Assembly (NCBI GenBank): GCA_038065755.1
Contig: JBBTQJ010000001.1
Location: forward strand, 1-51,569
Direction of reading: 5' to 3'
DNA: 51,569 nucleotides
Source: JBBTQJ01 sp038065755
Lineage (GTDB): Bacteria; Patescibacteriota; Minisyncoccia; Minisyncoccales; Staskawiczbacteraceae
Below the pieces are notes generated by a model. The model saw nothing but the letters and a program-made list of their open reading frames with translations, ran no database searches and had not been told where the DNA came from. Of the stretch, positions 6,862 to 14,773 are shown one piece after another (position 1 is the stretch's first letter; each line of letters begins with the position of its first letter). The position numbers and the translations under genes were made by a program.

Positions 6862-8186
6862 TAAACGGACAAAACGGAAAAAATAATTTACCGGCAATTG
6901 AAAAACAAATTATGAAATTTTTATTTGTAAGCTGGGAAAGCCTGTCTGGAGACCTTGCCTGGCAGATCAAAAAAGAGGGGCACGAAGTAAAGATTTATAT
7001 AAAAAGCGAATCTGACAAAGATGTCTATGACGGCTTTTTAGAAAAGGTTTCTGATTGGAAACAATTCGTTGACTGGTGCGACATTCTTGTCTTTGACGAT
7101 GTCGGATTTGGAAAAGAGGCCGATGAACTAAGAAAAAAAGGAAAATTAGTCGTGGGCGGGAGCGAATACACAGACAGATTGGAAGAAGACAGGGAGTTTG
7201 GGCAATCGGAAATGAAAAAAGTAGGAATGTTGATACTTCCCCACTGGGATTTTACAGACTATGATTTGGCCCTTAAATTTATTGAAGAAAATCCCGGCCG
7301 TTATGTTTACAAGCCTTCTGGTTTTGTCGGGTCTGATTCAAAAGGCCTTTTATTTCTTGGCAAAGACGAAGACGGCAAAGACATACATGAAATAATCCGT
7401 TCAAATAAAAATGTCCTGGAAAAAAAGATAAAACAATTTCAGTTGCAAAAATTCGCCCAAGGGGTAGAGGTAGCGGTTGGCGCATTTTTTAACGGCCATG
7501 ATTTTATTTACCCTATCAATGTTAATTTTGAACACAAAAAACTTTTCCCGGGAGACATAGGCCCTTTCACCGGAGAAATGGGAACTTTAATGTATTGGTC
7601 TGGCCCTAATACGATTTTTAAAACAACTCTTGAAAAAATGCGCGAGGATATAAAAAAATCCGGATATGTGGGATATGTTGACATAAATTGCATTGCCAAC
7701 GCAAGAGGAATTTATCCGCTGGAATTTACAATGCGTTTTGGATACCCCCATATTTCAATTGCAATGGAAGGAATAATAAGCGAGTGGGGAGATTTTTTAT
7801 ACAAAATTGCGAAAGGAGAAAGCTATGATTTAAAAACAAAAAAGGGATTCCAGGTTGGGGTTTGTTGCGCTATACCGCCATTTCCCTATGACGACAAATC
7901 AGAAATGAATATTTATAAAGACCTGTCTATTATTTTTAAAAAACCGAGCTTAGACGGCGTTCATTTGGGAGACGTAAAGCTTATTGAGGGAAATTGGAGA
8001 ATAGCCGGAGAATCAGGATATGCCTTGGTTGTTACGGGCTCCGGCGTTACCGTAGAAGATGCCAGAAAGCAGGTATACGGCCGGCTTGAAAATATACTGT
8101 TGCAAAATATGTTTTACAGAACAGATATAGGCCTGGGCTGGTACGAAGATTCAGACAAGCTTCAAACATGGGGATATTTGTATTAA
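6858..8186 (+). CDS. ATP-grasp ligase related to phosphoribosylamine-glycine ligase (PurD-like)
   Basis: A 442-residue protein with PurD-like features: an N-terminal Rossmann part beginning MKFLFVSWES, the ATP-grasp segment VEVAVGAFFNG, the acid pair region DINCIANARGIYPLEFTMRFGYPH, and a C-terminal TGSGVTVEDARKQVYG. ATP-grasp enzymes join an acid to an amine through an acyl phosphate. No other purine-synthesis gene is nearby, so true PurD activity is doubtful. The ATG at 6858 overlaps the SET gene; an internal ATG at 6912 fits the family start better and remains possible. Confidence 0.8.
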   Translation: MINGQNGKNNLPAIEKQIMKFLFVSWESLSGDLAWQIKKEGHEVKIYIKSESDKDVYDGFLEKVSDWKQFVDWCDILVFDDVGFGKEADELRKKGKLVVGGSEYTDRLEEDREFGQSEMKKVGMLILPHWDFTDYDLALKFIEENPGRYVYKPSGFVGSDSKGLLFLGKDEDGKDIHEIIRSNKNVLEKKIKQFQLQKFAQGVEVAVGAFFNGHDFIYPINVNFEHKKLFPGDIGPFTGEMGTLMYWSGPNTIFKTTLEKMREDIKKSGYVGYVDINCIANARGIYPLEFTMRFGYPHISIAMEGIISEWGDFLYKIAKGESYDLKTKKGFQVGVCCAIPPFPYDDKSEMNIYKDLSIIFKKPSLDGVHLGDVKLIEGNWRIAGESGYALVVTGSGVTVEDARKQVYGRLENILLQNMFYRTDIGLGWYEDSDKLQTWGYLY

Positions 8187-8899
8187 ATTTTATTTTTTAA
8201 TCTTTTTTTAATTTTTGGATTTTTCAGTTCGCTTATGACGCCGCTGGCAATCCACTTGGCTGATTTTGAGTTATTTTTTTCCGCCAGCTGGAGAATTTCT
8301 TTTGCCAGCTCTATAGCTTTTTTGTTAAGGTTTAAATTTCTCTTCCCTATTTGCCTCAGCGCCCAGTTAACCGCTTTTTTTACGAAATTTCTTTCGTCAA
8401 CGGATTCTTTCTTTATAAGCGGAAAAAATTTTAAAAAATCTTTATCTTTCATTTTTTTATTATGAACTGCCAGGCAAGCCATTAAAGCAAACGCTGTCCT
8501 TTTTACAAACTCCTCTTTTCTTTTGCTGAATTCAAAAACTTTTTTATAGGCAAATTCTGTTTTATCTAAAAAATTTGAGCAAACCTGGTCGCAAACATCC
8601 CAAGAGTCAAAACCTTTTACCCATTTTTCTATTTGGCTTTCCGTTGCTTTACAGGGCTCTGCTATAAATCCGGCTAAAATTCTGGCTTCGTGTATTTTTA
8701 AATCCCAAAGTTTTAAAGCCAGCTTATGGCTTGTCTGCATAGGCGGGTCTTTTTTTATTGTCTTTGCTATTTTTCTTAATTCTGTGATAGGAACTCCCAA
8801 AACTTTTGTTTTGGGCCTGACGCCGAACCTTGCCATGCCTTTTACATTTTCAGAATTTTTCAAAGAACTTAATTTTTTGACAATCTCCTGATATTCCAT
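8183..8899 (-). CDS. AlkD-like DNA alkylation repair protein
   Basis: A 238-residue all-helical HEAT-like protein of the DNA alkylation repair family. AlkD's key residues appear as W100 and D104 in FDSWDVCDQ and R182 in NWALRQIGKRN. AlkD glycosylases excise N3- and N7-alkylated purines without flipping the base. Transcribed towards the ATP-grasp gene, its stop overlaps that gene's stop by a few bases. No SD sequence is visible before the ATG at 8899. Confidence 0.88.
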   Translation of the reverse strand: MEYQEIVKKLSSLKNSENVKGMARFGVRPKTKVLGVPITELRKIAKTIKKDPPMQTSHKLALKLWDLKIHEARILAGFIAEPCKATESQIEKWVKGFDSWDVCDQVCSNFLDKTEFAYKKVFEFSKRKEEFVKRTAFALMACLAVHNKKMKDKDFLKFFPLIKKESVDERNFVKKAVNWALRQIGKRNLNLNKKAIELAKEILQLAEKNNSKSAKWIASGVISELKNPKIKKRLKNKI

Positions 8900-8900
8900 T

Positions 8901-9710
8901 TTATTGCCAGACTGATTTTATTTCTAATTCTTTAACTGATTTAATTTTCCACTGATTATTCTGTAAAAATAAAACCGCTGTTCTTGCGGTCCATTTAGTT
9001 CCCTTTTTAAGCTCTCCTAAAATAACTATTACTTTTGTTGCTATTTTTGAACGGCACCCATAATACACCTCTTCGCCCTGAACCTGCGGCCTTTTACCGG
9101 TGTAGGGAGCGCAATAAGTTCCGTCTTTAAAATCTAAAAACCATGCCCAATTGTCTTTTTCTATCTTTGGAAGCAGGGGTTCTGTAAGGTTGATTAAAAA
9201 TATATCATTATTTATTAATGGATTCATTTGGCAAACAACTTTATTTTCTTGTATTGCAAAACAGGGATCATATACTTTGTTTTCAGCCACGCATCTCCAC
9301 GTGTCTTGCCTATATGGATGGGCTATAGAGTTTAACAAACATTTTCCTTGTTTTGTTTCGGCCGGCAAAGCGGCGGGGGGAAAATAAGATATTACTTTAG
9401 TATATTCTCCTTCTGGCAATTGCGGAGGCTGAGGAATTTCCGGAGATTGGGGAACTTCCGGTGGTTCTATAGTTTCTGGCGGTTTGGGAAATTCTGTTTT
9501 TGGCATTGGCGCGGGGCCCTCTGAAAATTCCGACCCAGTCCCCGGGATAGAAAGCACCCCGTAATAATAATACAAAAAACTTAAAGCAATAATAATTATT
9601 ACCGTAAGGGCTGTAATTACAACTGTTAAGTTGGAAAATATTTTTAAATTTAAATTAGAAAAATTTAAATTAGAAAACCATTTTTTTATTTCTTCTGATA
9701 TGTTTATCAT
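8901..9710 (-). CDS. membrane-anchored protein with proline-rich stalk
   Basis: I do not recognise the family. The 269-residue chain has a cytoplasmic N terminus, one membrane helix near residues 29-50, then a proline-rich stalk (about 75-105, with PPE, PPQ and PPET steps). Beyond it is an outside domain with several cysteines that could pair as disulfides. The ending is strand-rich. The design suggests a surface protein held away from the membrane. It ends one base before the AlkD-like gene. Confidence 0.7.
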   Translation of the reverse strand: MINISEEIKKWFSNLNFSNLNLKIFSNLTVVITALTVIIIIALSFLYYYYGVLSIPGTGSEFSEGPAPMPKTEFPKPPETIEPPEVPQSPEIPQPPQLPEGEYTKVISYFPPAALPAETKQGKCLLNSIAHPYRQDTWRCVAENKVYDPCFAIQENKVVCQMNPLINNDIFLINLTEPLLPKIEKDNWAWFLDFKDGTYCAPYTGKRPQVQGEEVYYGCRSKIATKVIVILGELKKGTKWTARTAVLFLQNNQWKIKSVKELEIKSVWQ

Positions 9711-9871
9711 AAAAATATTTTTTAAATTTAATTAATTACCTTAATTTACCTTATTTTACCTCTCTGCTAAAAATTTTGCAATTTTTAAAACGCCGCCGGA
9801 AAAAAGTTATTCACACCCTCTCTGTTAAATTTGTTATATAATAAAAGAATTAAATATTAATTTTAAAAATC

Positions 9872-10144
9872 ATGAATAAAAAGATAATTATCATTTCGGC
9901 CGCGGTTTTAATTATTTTGTTAATTGTTGCAGTTTTAGCGGTTTTTTTATACAAAGATAGTCCAAAGGAGTCCTCTGGCGAAAAAATCCTTGACAGTAGC
10001 GATAACGCCGCAAAAGAAATAACCAATAGCGCCACGAAGGGTGTTTTGCCATCTTTAGAAACAAATCCTCTTGAAAACAAACCCGACCTTAACCCAGCCG
10101 AAAAAGCCAATCCTATTAAAAACATAAAAACAAATCCATTTTAA
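9872..10144 (+). CDS. small single-pass membrane protein
   Basis: A 90-residue protein with MNKK, a membrane helix at about residues 5-26, and a polar Ser/Asn/Pro-rich tail on the outside. No family is recognised. It lies four bases before the secreted cysteine-repeat protein and is likely cotranscribed with it from a TATAAT at 9837-9842, for which no good -35 was found. It may anchor or assist that protein. Confidence 0.6.
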   Translation: MNKKIIIISAAVLIILLIVAVLAVFLYKDSPKESSGEKILDSSDNAAKEITNSATKGVLPSLETNPLENKPDLNPAEKANPIKNIKTNPF

Positions 10145-10148
10145 AAAT

Positions 10149-11909
10149 ATGAAAATAAAATATTTTATTATTTTAAGTTTTTTAATAATTTCTCTGACTT
10201 TTTTAATTAACGATCTTTCGGCGCAGGAAAATATCCAATACCCGGTTGAAGAACTGGGAAACTGTAAGAATGAAACCGAGTGCCATGTATACTGCGATAA
10301 ACTAGCCAATATAAATGCCTGCCTCGATTTTGCAAAAAAAAATAATTTAATGTCAGGAGAAGAAATTTCGCAGGCAAGAAAATTTATGGCTGCTTCAGAT
10401 GACGCTCCGGGCGGATGCAAGAATAAAAATGAATGCGACGCTTACTGCAACGAGATTGACCATATTGACGAATGTATTGCTTTCGCCGAAAAAAACGGCC
10501 TAATACCAGAAGAAGAACTTCGGGAAGCCAAACAAGTCCAGTCCGCTATTAGAAGAGGAGTGAAGCCGCCTCCCTGCGGCAATAAAAAACAATGCGATGT
10601 TTATTGCGAAGAAGCAGATCACATGGAAGAGTGCATTGCTTTCGCCGCGGAAGCCGGTTTTATTCAAGGCAAAGAATTGGAAGATGCCCAAAAAATGCTG
10701 CAAGCTCTTAAAAGAGGAATAAAACCGCCGCCGTGCAGGGGCAAGGATGTCTGCGATGAATACTGCTCAAGTCCGGAAAATATGGAAGTTTGCATAAATT
10801 TTGCCATGGAGGCCGGCTTTATGGCAGAGGAAGAAAAAGCCGATGCCCAAAAAATGCTGCAAGCAATTAAGAAAGGAGTAAAACCTCCTCCATGCAAAGG
10901 CAGGGATGAATGCGATGTTTATTGCGGGGAGGAAGAACATCTTGAAGAATGCATGAATTTTGCCGTAGTAGCCGGGTTTATGTCAGAAGAAGATGCAAAA
11001 ATGGCGCGCAAAACCGGAGGCAAGGGCCCGGGCGACTGCAAGGGCAAAGAAGAATGCGAAGCATTCTGCAACAACCCGGAAAACCAGGAAATCTGTTTTA
11101 ATTTCGCCAAGGAAAAAGGATTGATGTCACCAGAAGAGTTGCAAAAAATGGAAGAGGGAAAACAGCAATTTCGGCAAACGCTTGAACAAATGCCCCAGGA
11201 AGCGCTTGACTGCCTTAAAACAGAAGTCGGACCAGAAATAGTTGAAAAAATGAAAAGCGGAACCGTTATGCCTTCAAGAGATATTGGCAACAAAATGCAG
11301 GGCTGTTTTGAAAAAATGGGTCCCCCGCAAGGCTCTTCTAACAGCCAGGATCAAGAAGGCTTCCAGCCGCCAGAAAGACAAGGAGAATTTCCGCCGGGCG
11401 GACAAACTGGACCTGGTGGCTGCGCAACCCCGGAAGAATGCCAGACATATTGCCAAAATAATCCCGAGGCCTGCCAAGGGTTTGGGCCGCAATCCGGGCC
11501 TCAACAAGGCCAGCCATGCGAGGGAGACAATTGCCAATATGGACCAATGCCCGGACAAGAAAATGACTTCAAGCCGCCAGAAGGAGAATTTAAACTACCA
11601 GAACAAAACCAACAACTCCCAGCTGAAATTCAACAACAATACCAAGAGCAATACCAACAACAACTGCAACAACAAATGCAATTGCAACAAGAGCAAATGC
11701 AATTGCAACAAGAGCAAATGCAATTGCAACAACAATTATATCAGCAACAATACCAGCAGCCTCAGGAGTTTCAACAGCCGCCAGAGCAAACAGCGCCGCC
11801 TGTTGAAAACGCTCCTCCGCCCCCTCCGCCAAGCGCATTTTTCAAAGCAGATTCTTTTTTGGGCGCCTTATTATATCCTTTGGCAAAAGCGCTTTACAAT
11901 GTAAGATAA
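10149..11909 (+). CDS. secreted cysteine-repeat protein with Gln-rich tail
   Basis: A signal peptide or anchor (about residues 5-25, ending LSAQ) precedes six copies of a repeat with cysteines spaced C-x5-C-x3-C-x8-C, at C39, C90, C143, C196, C249 and C297. Repeats recur every 48-53 residues and share FAxxxGxM after the last cysteine. A looser seventh set starts at C425. Pro/Gly-rich linkers follow, then a Gln-rich stretch (about 488-545) and a hydrophobic end near 565-582. Even cysteine numbers suggest two disulfides per repeat or metal binding. Function unknown; a terminator follows. Confidence 0.85.
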   Translation: MKIKYFIILSFLIISLTFLINDLSAQENIQYPVEELGNCKNETECHVYCDKLANINACLDFAKKNNLMSGEEISQARKFMAASDDAPGGCKNKNECDAYCNEIDHIDECIAFAEKNGLIPEEELREAKQVQSAIRRGVKPPPCGNKKQCDVYCEEADHMEECIAFAAEAGFIQGKELEDAQKMLQALKRGIKPPPCRGKDVCDEYCSSPENMEVCINFAMEAGFMAEEEKADAQKMLQAIKKGVKPPPCKGRDECDVYCGEEEHLEECMNFAVVAGFMSEEDAKMARKTGGKGPGDCKGKEECEAFCNNPENQEICFNFAKEKGLMSPEELQKMEEGKQQFRQTLEQMPQEALDCLKTEVGPEIVEKMKSGTVMPSRDIGNKMQGCFEKMGPPQGSSNSQDQEGFQPPERQGEFPPGGQTGPGGCATPEECQTYCQNNPEACQGFGPQSGPQQGQPCEGDNCQYGPMPGQENDFKPPEGEFKLPEQNQQLPAEIQQQYQEQYQQQLQQQMQLQQEQMQLQQEQMQLQQQLYQQQYQQPQEFQQPPEQTAPPVENAPPPPPPSAFFKADSFLGALLYPLAKALYNVR

Positions 11910-11917
11910 ATAAAAAT

Positions 11918-11949
11918 AAAAATCGAATGAATTCCCCCATTCGATTTTT
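11918..11949 (+). terminator. intrinsic terminator
   Basis: The perfect stem AAAAATCGAATG / CATTCGATTTTT with an 8-base loop is followed by ATTTTTT. It ends the cysteine-repeat protein transcript and works on either strand. Confidence 0.88.
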
Positions 11950-12041
11950 ATTTTTTGTTTGCTAAATTTCTTCTGTTTTTTTAGGAACTATCATACAGAC
12001 TATATTTGCATTTCGTTTGCTAATTTTATTTCGTGACAGGG

Positions 12042-12446
12042 CTATTGAACAATAATTTGACCTTTCATATATGGATGAAGAGAACAAATATAGTCAAATG
12101 TCCCGGCAGAGTTAAAAATAAAACTGAAACTTTGGCCCTTGCTAAGAGTGCCGCTTTGCAAGCCGTTTCCAGAAATAATATGAGGGATTGAATCTTGATT
12201 GGTCCAGTTAACAGTGTTTCCCTTTGTAATTATTAAGGTTTCTGGACTAAATACAAAATTTTTAATCACGACCGCATTAGTTTCTTTATTGGGAGATGCC
12301 TCGTCCTGCGGCAACTTGCTTGGTGGATTATTGATATTATTGTTTTGTTGATACTGGATGCCAGATGGCGGCTTTATAAAATAAAACATACCCAAAATAA
12401 TAACAGCAACAATCACGGCAATAATAATAATTAATTTTTTATTCAT
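12042..12446 (-). CDS. membrane-anchored cupredoxin (plastocyanin-like)
   Basis: A 134-residue protein with an N-terminal membrane helix (about 5-24), a Pro/Asn/Gln linker to about 55, and one cupredoxin domain. Type I copper ligands are all present: H89 in SIPHI, C121, H124 and M127 in YICSLHPYMKG. It would carry electrons at the outer face of the membrane. No electron donor or acceptor is adjacent; the heme membrane protein at 35881 is the nearest redox membrane gene. It converges with the cysteine-repeat gene. Confidence 0.9.
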   Translation of the reverse strand: MNKKLIIIIAVIVAVIILGMFYFIKPPSGIQYQQNNNINNPPSKLPQDEASPNKETNAVVIKNFVFSPETLIITKGNTVNWTNQDSIPHIISGNGLQSGTLSKGQSFSFIFNSAGTFDYICSLHPYMKGQIIVQ

Positions 12447-12960
12447 ATTTTTATTGCATGAATTCTATGCGCGTAAGAGAAGGCCAAGGGTCATATGGCT
12501 TGCAACTATGCCGTATAGAATCATGGCATTTAATTTATTGATTGCCTAACAAAAATAAGGTCAGGTGCCTTTTTTTTATCATAAAACCTCCATAATTAAA
12601 AGCTCGTCAAAGATAAAAAAGAAAAACAGGTGCTAATTAAAACCCCCACGGTTAATGAGGGTTCTAACTATTTTACTGCTAAGCTCCGTCCAGATGCCGA
12701 ATTGCAACCAATAGCATCTGGCAGAGCAAACGGCTCTCTTATAAATTCCGCCCGAAATAGAGAGGAAATTATAATAAAGAGCAACTTGCTCCCCAGTTCA
12801 AAAATAATTATAATCCTTGAAGACAGGAGCTATATGTCTATGATGAGGGAAAAACTCAAATAAATCAAGCAGTTTAATAAAAATTCCCAGTTTGTTCCAG
12901 CATAAACAAACTTTCGCTGGTCGGCGAAAACTTACCCGTCTTATAACTCACTATTTCTAT
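12447..12960. other. 514-base stretch with no convincing gene; several hairpins
   Basis: A 77-codon frame at 12630-12863 shows no recognisable protein. The DNA holds a series of hairpins: 12641-12663 (AACCC arms), 12690-12721 (CCAGATGC, 8 bp), 12723-12737 (AGAGC) and 12779-12791 (GAGCAA). This looks more like a structured RNA or a decayed element than a gene. Read on the minus strand the first hairpin is followed by TTTTAATT, so a minus-strand RNA could end there. Confidence 0.4.
12912..12955 (+). repeat. diverged direct repeat, left copy
   Basis: A TTTCGCTGG-CGGCGAAA hairpin followed some 20 bases later by ACTCACTATT. The same arrangement recurs at 13563-13606, so the two small membrane-protein genes between them are bracketed by about 45 bases of related sequence. 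Confidence 0.55.
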
Positions 12961-12963
12961 CTC

Positions 12964-12992
12964 TTTACAAAAATAAATTTTTAGTGTATCAT
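12964..12992 (+). promoter_or_regulatory. sigma-70 promoter
   Basis: TTTACA and TATCAT, 17 bases apart, 43 bases before the ATG at 13035. Confidence 0.65.
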
Positions 12993-13034
12993 ATTAGTTA
13001 GTTCCCAACCCCTTTCAACCGCAGGAGAACAGAT

Positions 13035-13235
13035 ATGAATGACAAATCGTTTAAAATGACTTGGTGGATGTGGGTTTGCGTGTCCATCGCAATCCTGCTA
13101 CTTGTTTTCAACTTTAACCCAGTCGGCGATGTGCTGGAAAAGGCGTTCGGCAAAGGAGCAGACAAATGGGCGATTAACATTATTCTTGTCGCCCTCATCA
13201 TCTACTCCTACTTCGTTGGGGCAAAGAAAAAGTAG
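13035..13235 (+). CDS. small two-helix membrane protein
   Basis: A 66-residue protein with two predicted membrane helices (about 9-27 and 45-62) joined by a short charged loop containing GKGADKW, and a lysine-rich end. Unlike most genes here it has a clear SD (AGGAGA, 8 bases before ATG), a clear promoter, and GC-richer codons, which suggests a separate origin. A short hairpin (AGTAGCC / GGCTACT) spans its stop and a terminator follows. No function can be assigned. Confidence 0.72.
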   Translation: MNDKSFKMTWWMWVCVSIAILLLVFNFNPVGDVLEKAFGKGADKWAINIILVALIIYSYFVGAKKK

Positions 13236-13261
13236 CCAAACGGCTACTCAGAGAAACAAAG

Positions 13262-13285
13262 CCCAGTGAAATGGAAATCACTGGG
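13262..13285. terminator. terminator shared by two convergent small genes
   Basis: The stem CCCAGTGA / TCACTGGG with an 8-base loop is followed on the plus strand by TTCTTTTTTT. The stop codon of the minus-strand gene lies inside the right arm. Confidence 0.8.
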
Positions 13286-13553
13286 TTCTTTTTTTATATA
13301 AATTATTTACCCACCATTTTTTAATGAAAGGCAGAGATCGGGTAGATAAATAAAAGCCCAAAGTTGGAATAAGGGCGTTGAGCAGATAATTCTTTACTCC
13401 GATAAAATAAAAGACAATAGTAGTGATAATATAAGTGATTATCGTAATAAAAAATACTCTAAACCTGCTCGTCTCCCAAGCCTTGTCCGCCTCAACTCTT
13501 TTATTCCTTTCCTTGATTAACTTTATCTCTTTTTCTATTTCTTCTATGTTCAT
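13278..13553 (-). CDS. small membrane protein with N-terminal coiled coil
   Basis: A 91-residue protein with a charged Glu/Lys helix (about 2-27) and then two membrane helices (about 32-52 and 56-72), ending in a basic tail. No family is recognised. It converges with the previous small membrane protein and its last codons sit in the shared terminator. Both genes are bracketed by a diverged direct repeat. Confidence 0.6.
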   Translation of the reverse strand: MNIEEIEKEIKLIKERNKRVEADKAWETSRFRVFFITIITYIITTIVFYFIGVKNYLLNALIPTLGFYLSTRSLPFIKKWWVNNLYKKRTQ

Positions 13554-13562
13554 ATTTTTTGA

Positions 13563-13606
13563 AGTTTCGCTGGGCGGCGAAACAACCCCACCTCACGACT
13601 CACTAT
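13563..13606 (+). repeat. diverged direct repeat, right copy
   Basis: TTTCGCTGGGCGGCGAAA followed by ACTCACTATT, matching the left copy at 12912-12955 in order and orientation. It lies between the coiled-coil membrane gene and the gene fragment at 13603. Confidence 0.55.
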
Positions 13607-13869
13607 TGTTTTATTTTATTTATATCTTCGGTAGTAATCCAAGCGGACATTGCCCCGACCCCCTTTTTGTTTATCTGAAACGGTGTTATCTTTTCATGAT
13701 TTTCAAGAAAAACTAAAAGGCAGTAATTTTTATCCTTAAACATTTCGTAATAATTTTTGATTTCAGATTCGGCAATCCCGTCTTGAGTTCCGTATTTTTT
13801 AAGCAACTCATTAACCTTATCGGGTGTTAAGTTTGAAAATTGCAGAACATTATAAACATTCGCTTTTAC
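13603..13869 (-). pseudogene. 5'-truncated gene fragment cut by a transposase-associated repeat
   Basis: From 13806 downward the frame encodes LLKKYGTQDGIAESEIKN and ends GAMSAWITTEDINKIKQ, 67 residues of protein-like sequence. The frame remains open upstream (NVYNVLQFSNLTPDKVNELL) but has no ATG before it runs into repeat copies at 13870. The start appears to have been lost when the repeat or transposase element landed. A TTG at 13806 could still serve as a start. No family is recognised. Confidence 0.5.
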
Positions 13870-13936
13870 GGGGAAAAGGTGACGCTTCTCTTTTATAAAG
13901 GGGAAAATAGGGAAAAGGGGACGCTTCTCTTTTATA
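13870..13936 (+). repeat. two tandem REP-like copies next to a REP-type transposase
   Basis: GGGAAAAGGTGACGCTTCTC (13871) and GGGAAAAGGGGACGCTTCTC (13910), each followed by TTTTATA. They differ at one base in 27. An inverted copy lies beyond the other end of the transposase at 14654, so the gene is bracketed by its own repeats. Confidence 0.8.
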
Positions 13937-13943
13937 CATATTT

Positions 13944-14594
13944 TTAGTCGTTTTTTGATTTACCGCTTAATTTTCTCTTTATTTTTCTTTTTTCCATATA
14001 TCTTTGACTATCACTCCCCCAGATTTTTTTATTATAACTTTTATTTATTACTGCATCGATAAACATTTCTCTATAATTTGCTTGTCTTTCTTTTTTATTT
14101 TTTCCTAACGTTTGATATAAGAAATCATCTGTTAAAAGTTCGTTTTCTTCACCATATGCGTAGTGATTATAGCTTGAATAAAGATATTCTTTTAGATCTT
14201 TTACAATGCCCGCTCTTTTTGGATTAAGCTCAATATATTTTCCACATTGAATAAAATAATTATCTTTTCCTACGGGCTGACTTTTAAATCTGTTTTGCCA
14301 AAAATGTCCGACCCATCCATATTTCTTATTAAAATAATGAAAATATGAAAGGTTAAGCTTTTTCATAAAAATAGAAAAATCTGTGGTTTTTCTTGTTTGG
14401 ATTAAAAAATGCGTATGATTCGGCATTAAACAATAATGATAAATATCAAAAGGATGTATTTTTTTATATTTTAAAACTAAATTTAAAAAGAAAAGATAAT
14501 CACTATCTTCTTTAAAAATAATATTTTTGTTATTGCCTCTTGTTATTATATGATAACAAGACTGAAATAAAATAATGCGTGGTTGTCTAGGCAT
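13944..14594 (-). CDS. REP-associated tyrosine transposase (Y1 / IS200-like, RAYT)
   Basis: A 216-residue HUH-type single-strand transposase. The metal histidines are H60 and H62 in LMPNHTHFLI, and the catalytic tyrosine is Y120 in KYIELNPKRAG. The GHFWQNRFKS segment is typical of the RAYT branch, which is single-copy and linked to REP palindromes rather than true IS200. Matching short repeats flank it on both sides. It has a basic C-terminal tail and appears intact, so it may still mobilise these repeats. Confidence 0.93.
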   Translation of the reverse strand: MPRQPRIILFQSCYHIITRGNNKNIIFKEDSDYLFFLNLVLKYKKIHPFDIYHYCLMPNHTHFLIQTRKTTDFSIFMKKLNLSYFHYFNKKYGWVGHFWQNRFKSQPVGKDNYFIQCGKYIELNPKRAGIVKDLKEYLYSSYNHYAYGEENELLTDDFLYQTLGKNKKERQANYREMFIDAVINKSYNKKIWGSDSQRYMEKRKIKRKLSGKSKND

Positions 14595-14653
14595 AGTTTA
14601 ATAGTTTAATAATACTACCTTTTTCTAAAATATAAAATAACTAACTTCTGCTT

Positions 14654-14672
14654 TAAAAGAGAAGCGTCCCCC
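14654..14672 (-). repeat. inverted copy of the REP-like repeat
   Basis: TAAAAGAGAAGCGTCCCCC is the complement of the repeats at 13870-13936 and lies 60 bases upstream of the transposase start. It marks the other edge of the element. Confidence 0.75.
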
Positions 14673-14773
14673 TTACCCCCAAGCTAAATTCCAGTTTCGA
14701 ACCAATAAAAATAGACGATTTTACGAACAAAACGGACGATTTCTCACCCGTTTTGCCAAATTGTATTGCTAAG

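Noticed and set aside
9151..9387. Other long open frames opposite recognised genes
   Set aside because: They lie antisense to well-supported genes, lack start signals and have no family-like sequence.
11284..11904. 206-codon Asn/Lys-rich frame
   Set aside because: A second reading of the CAA repeats inside the cysteine-repeat protein gene; the repeated DNA keeps several frames open.
12630..12863. 77-codon frame as a gene
   Set aside because: No SD, no recognisable protein, and it covers several hairpins; composition is that of non-coding DNA.
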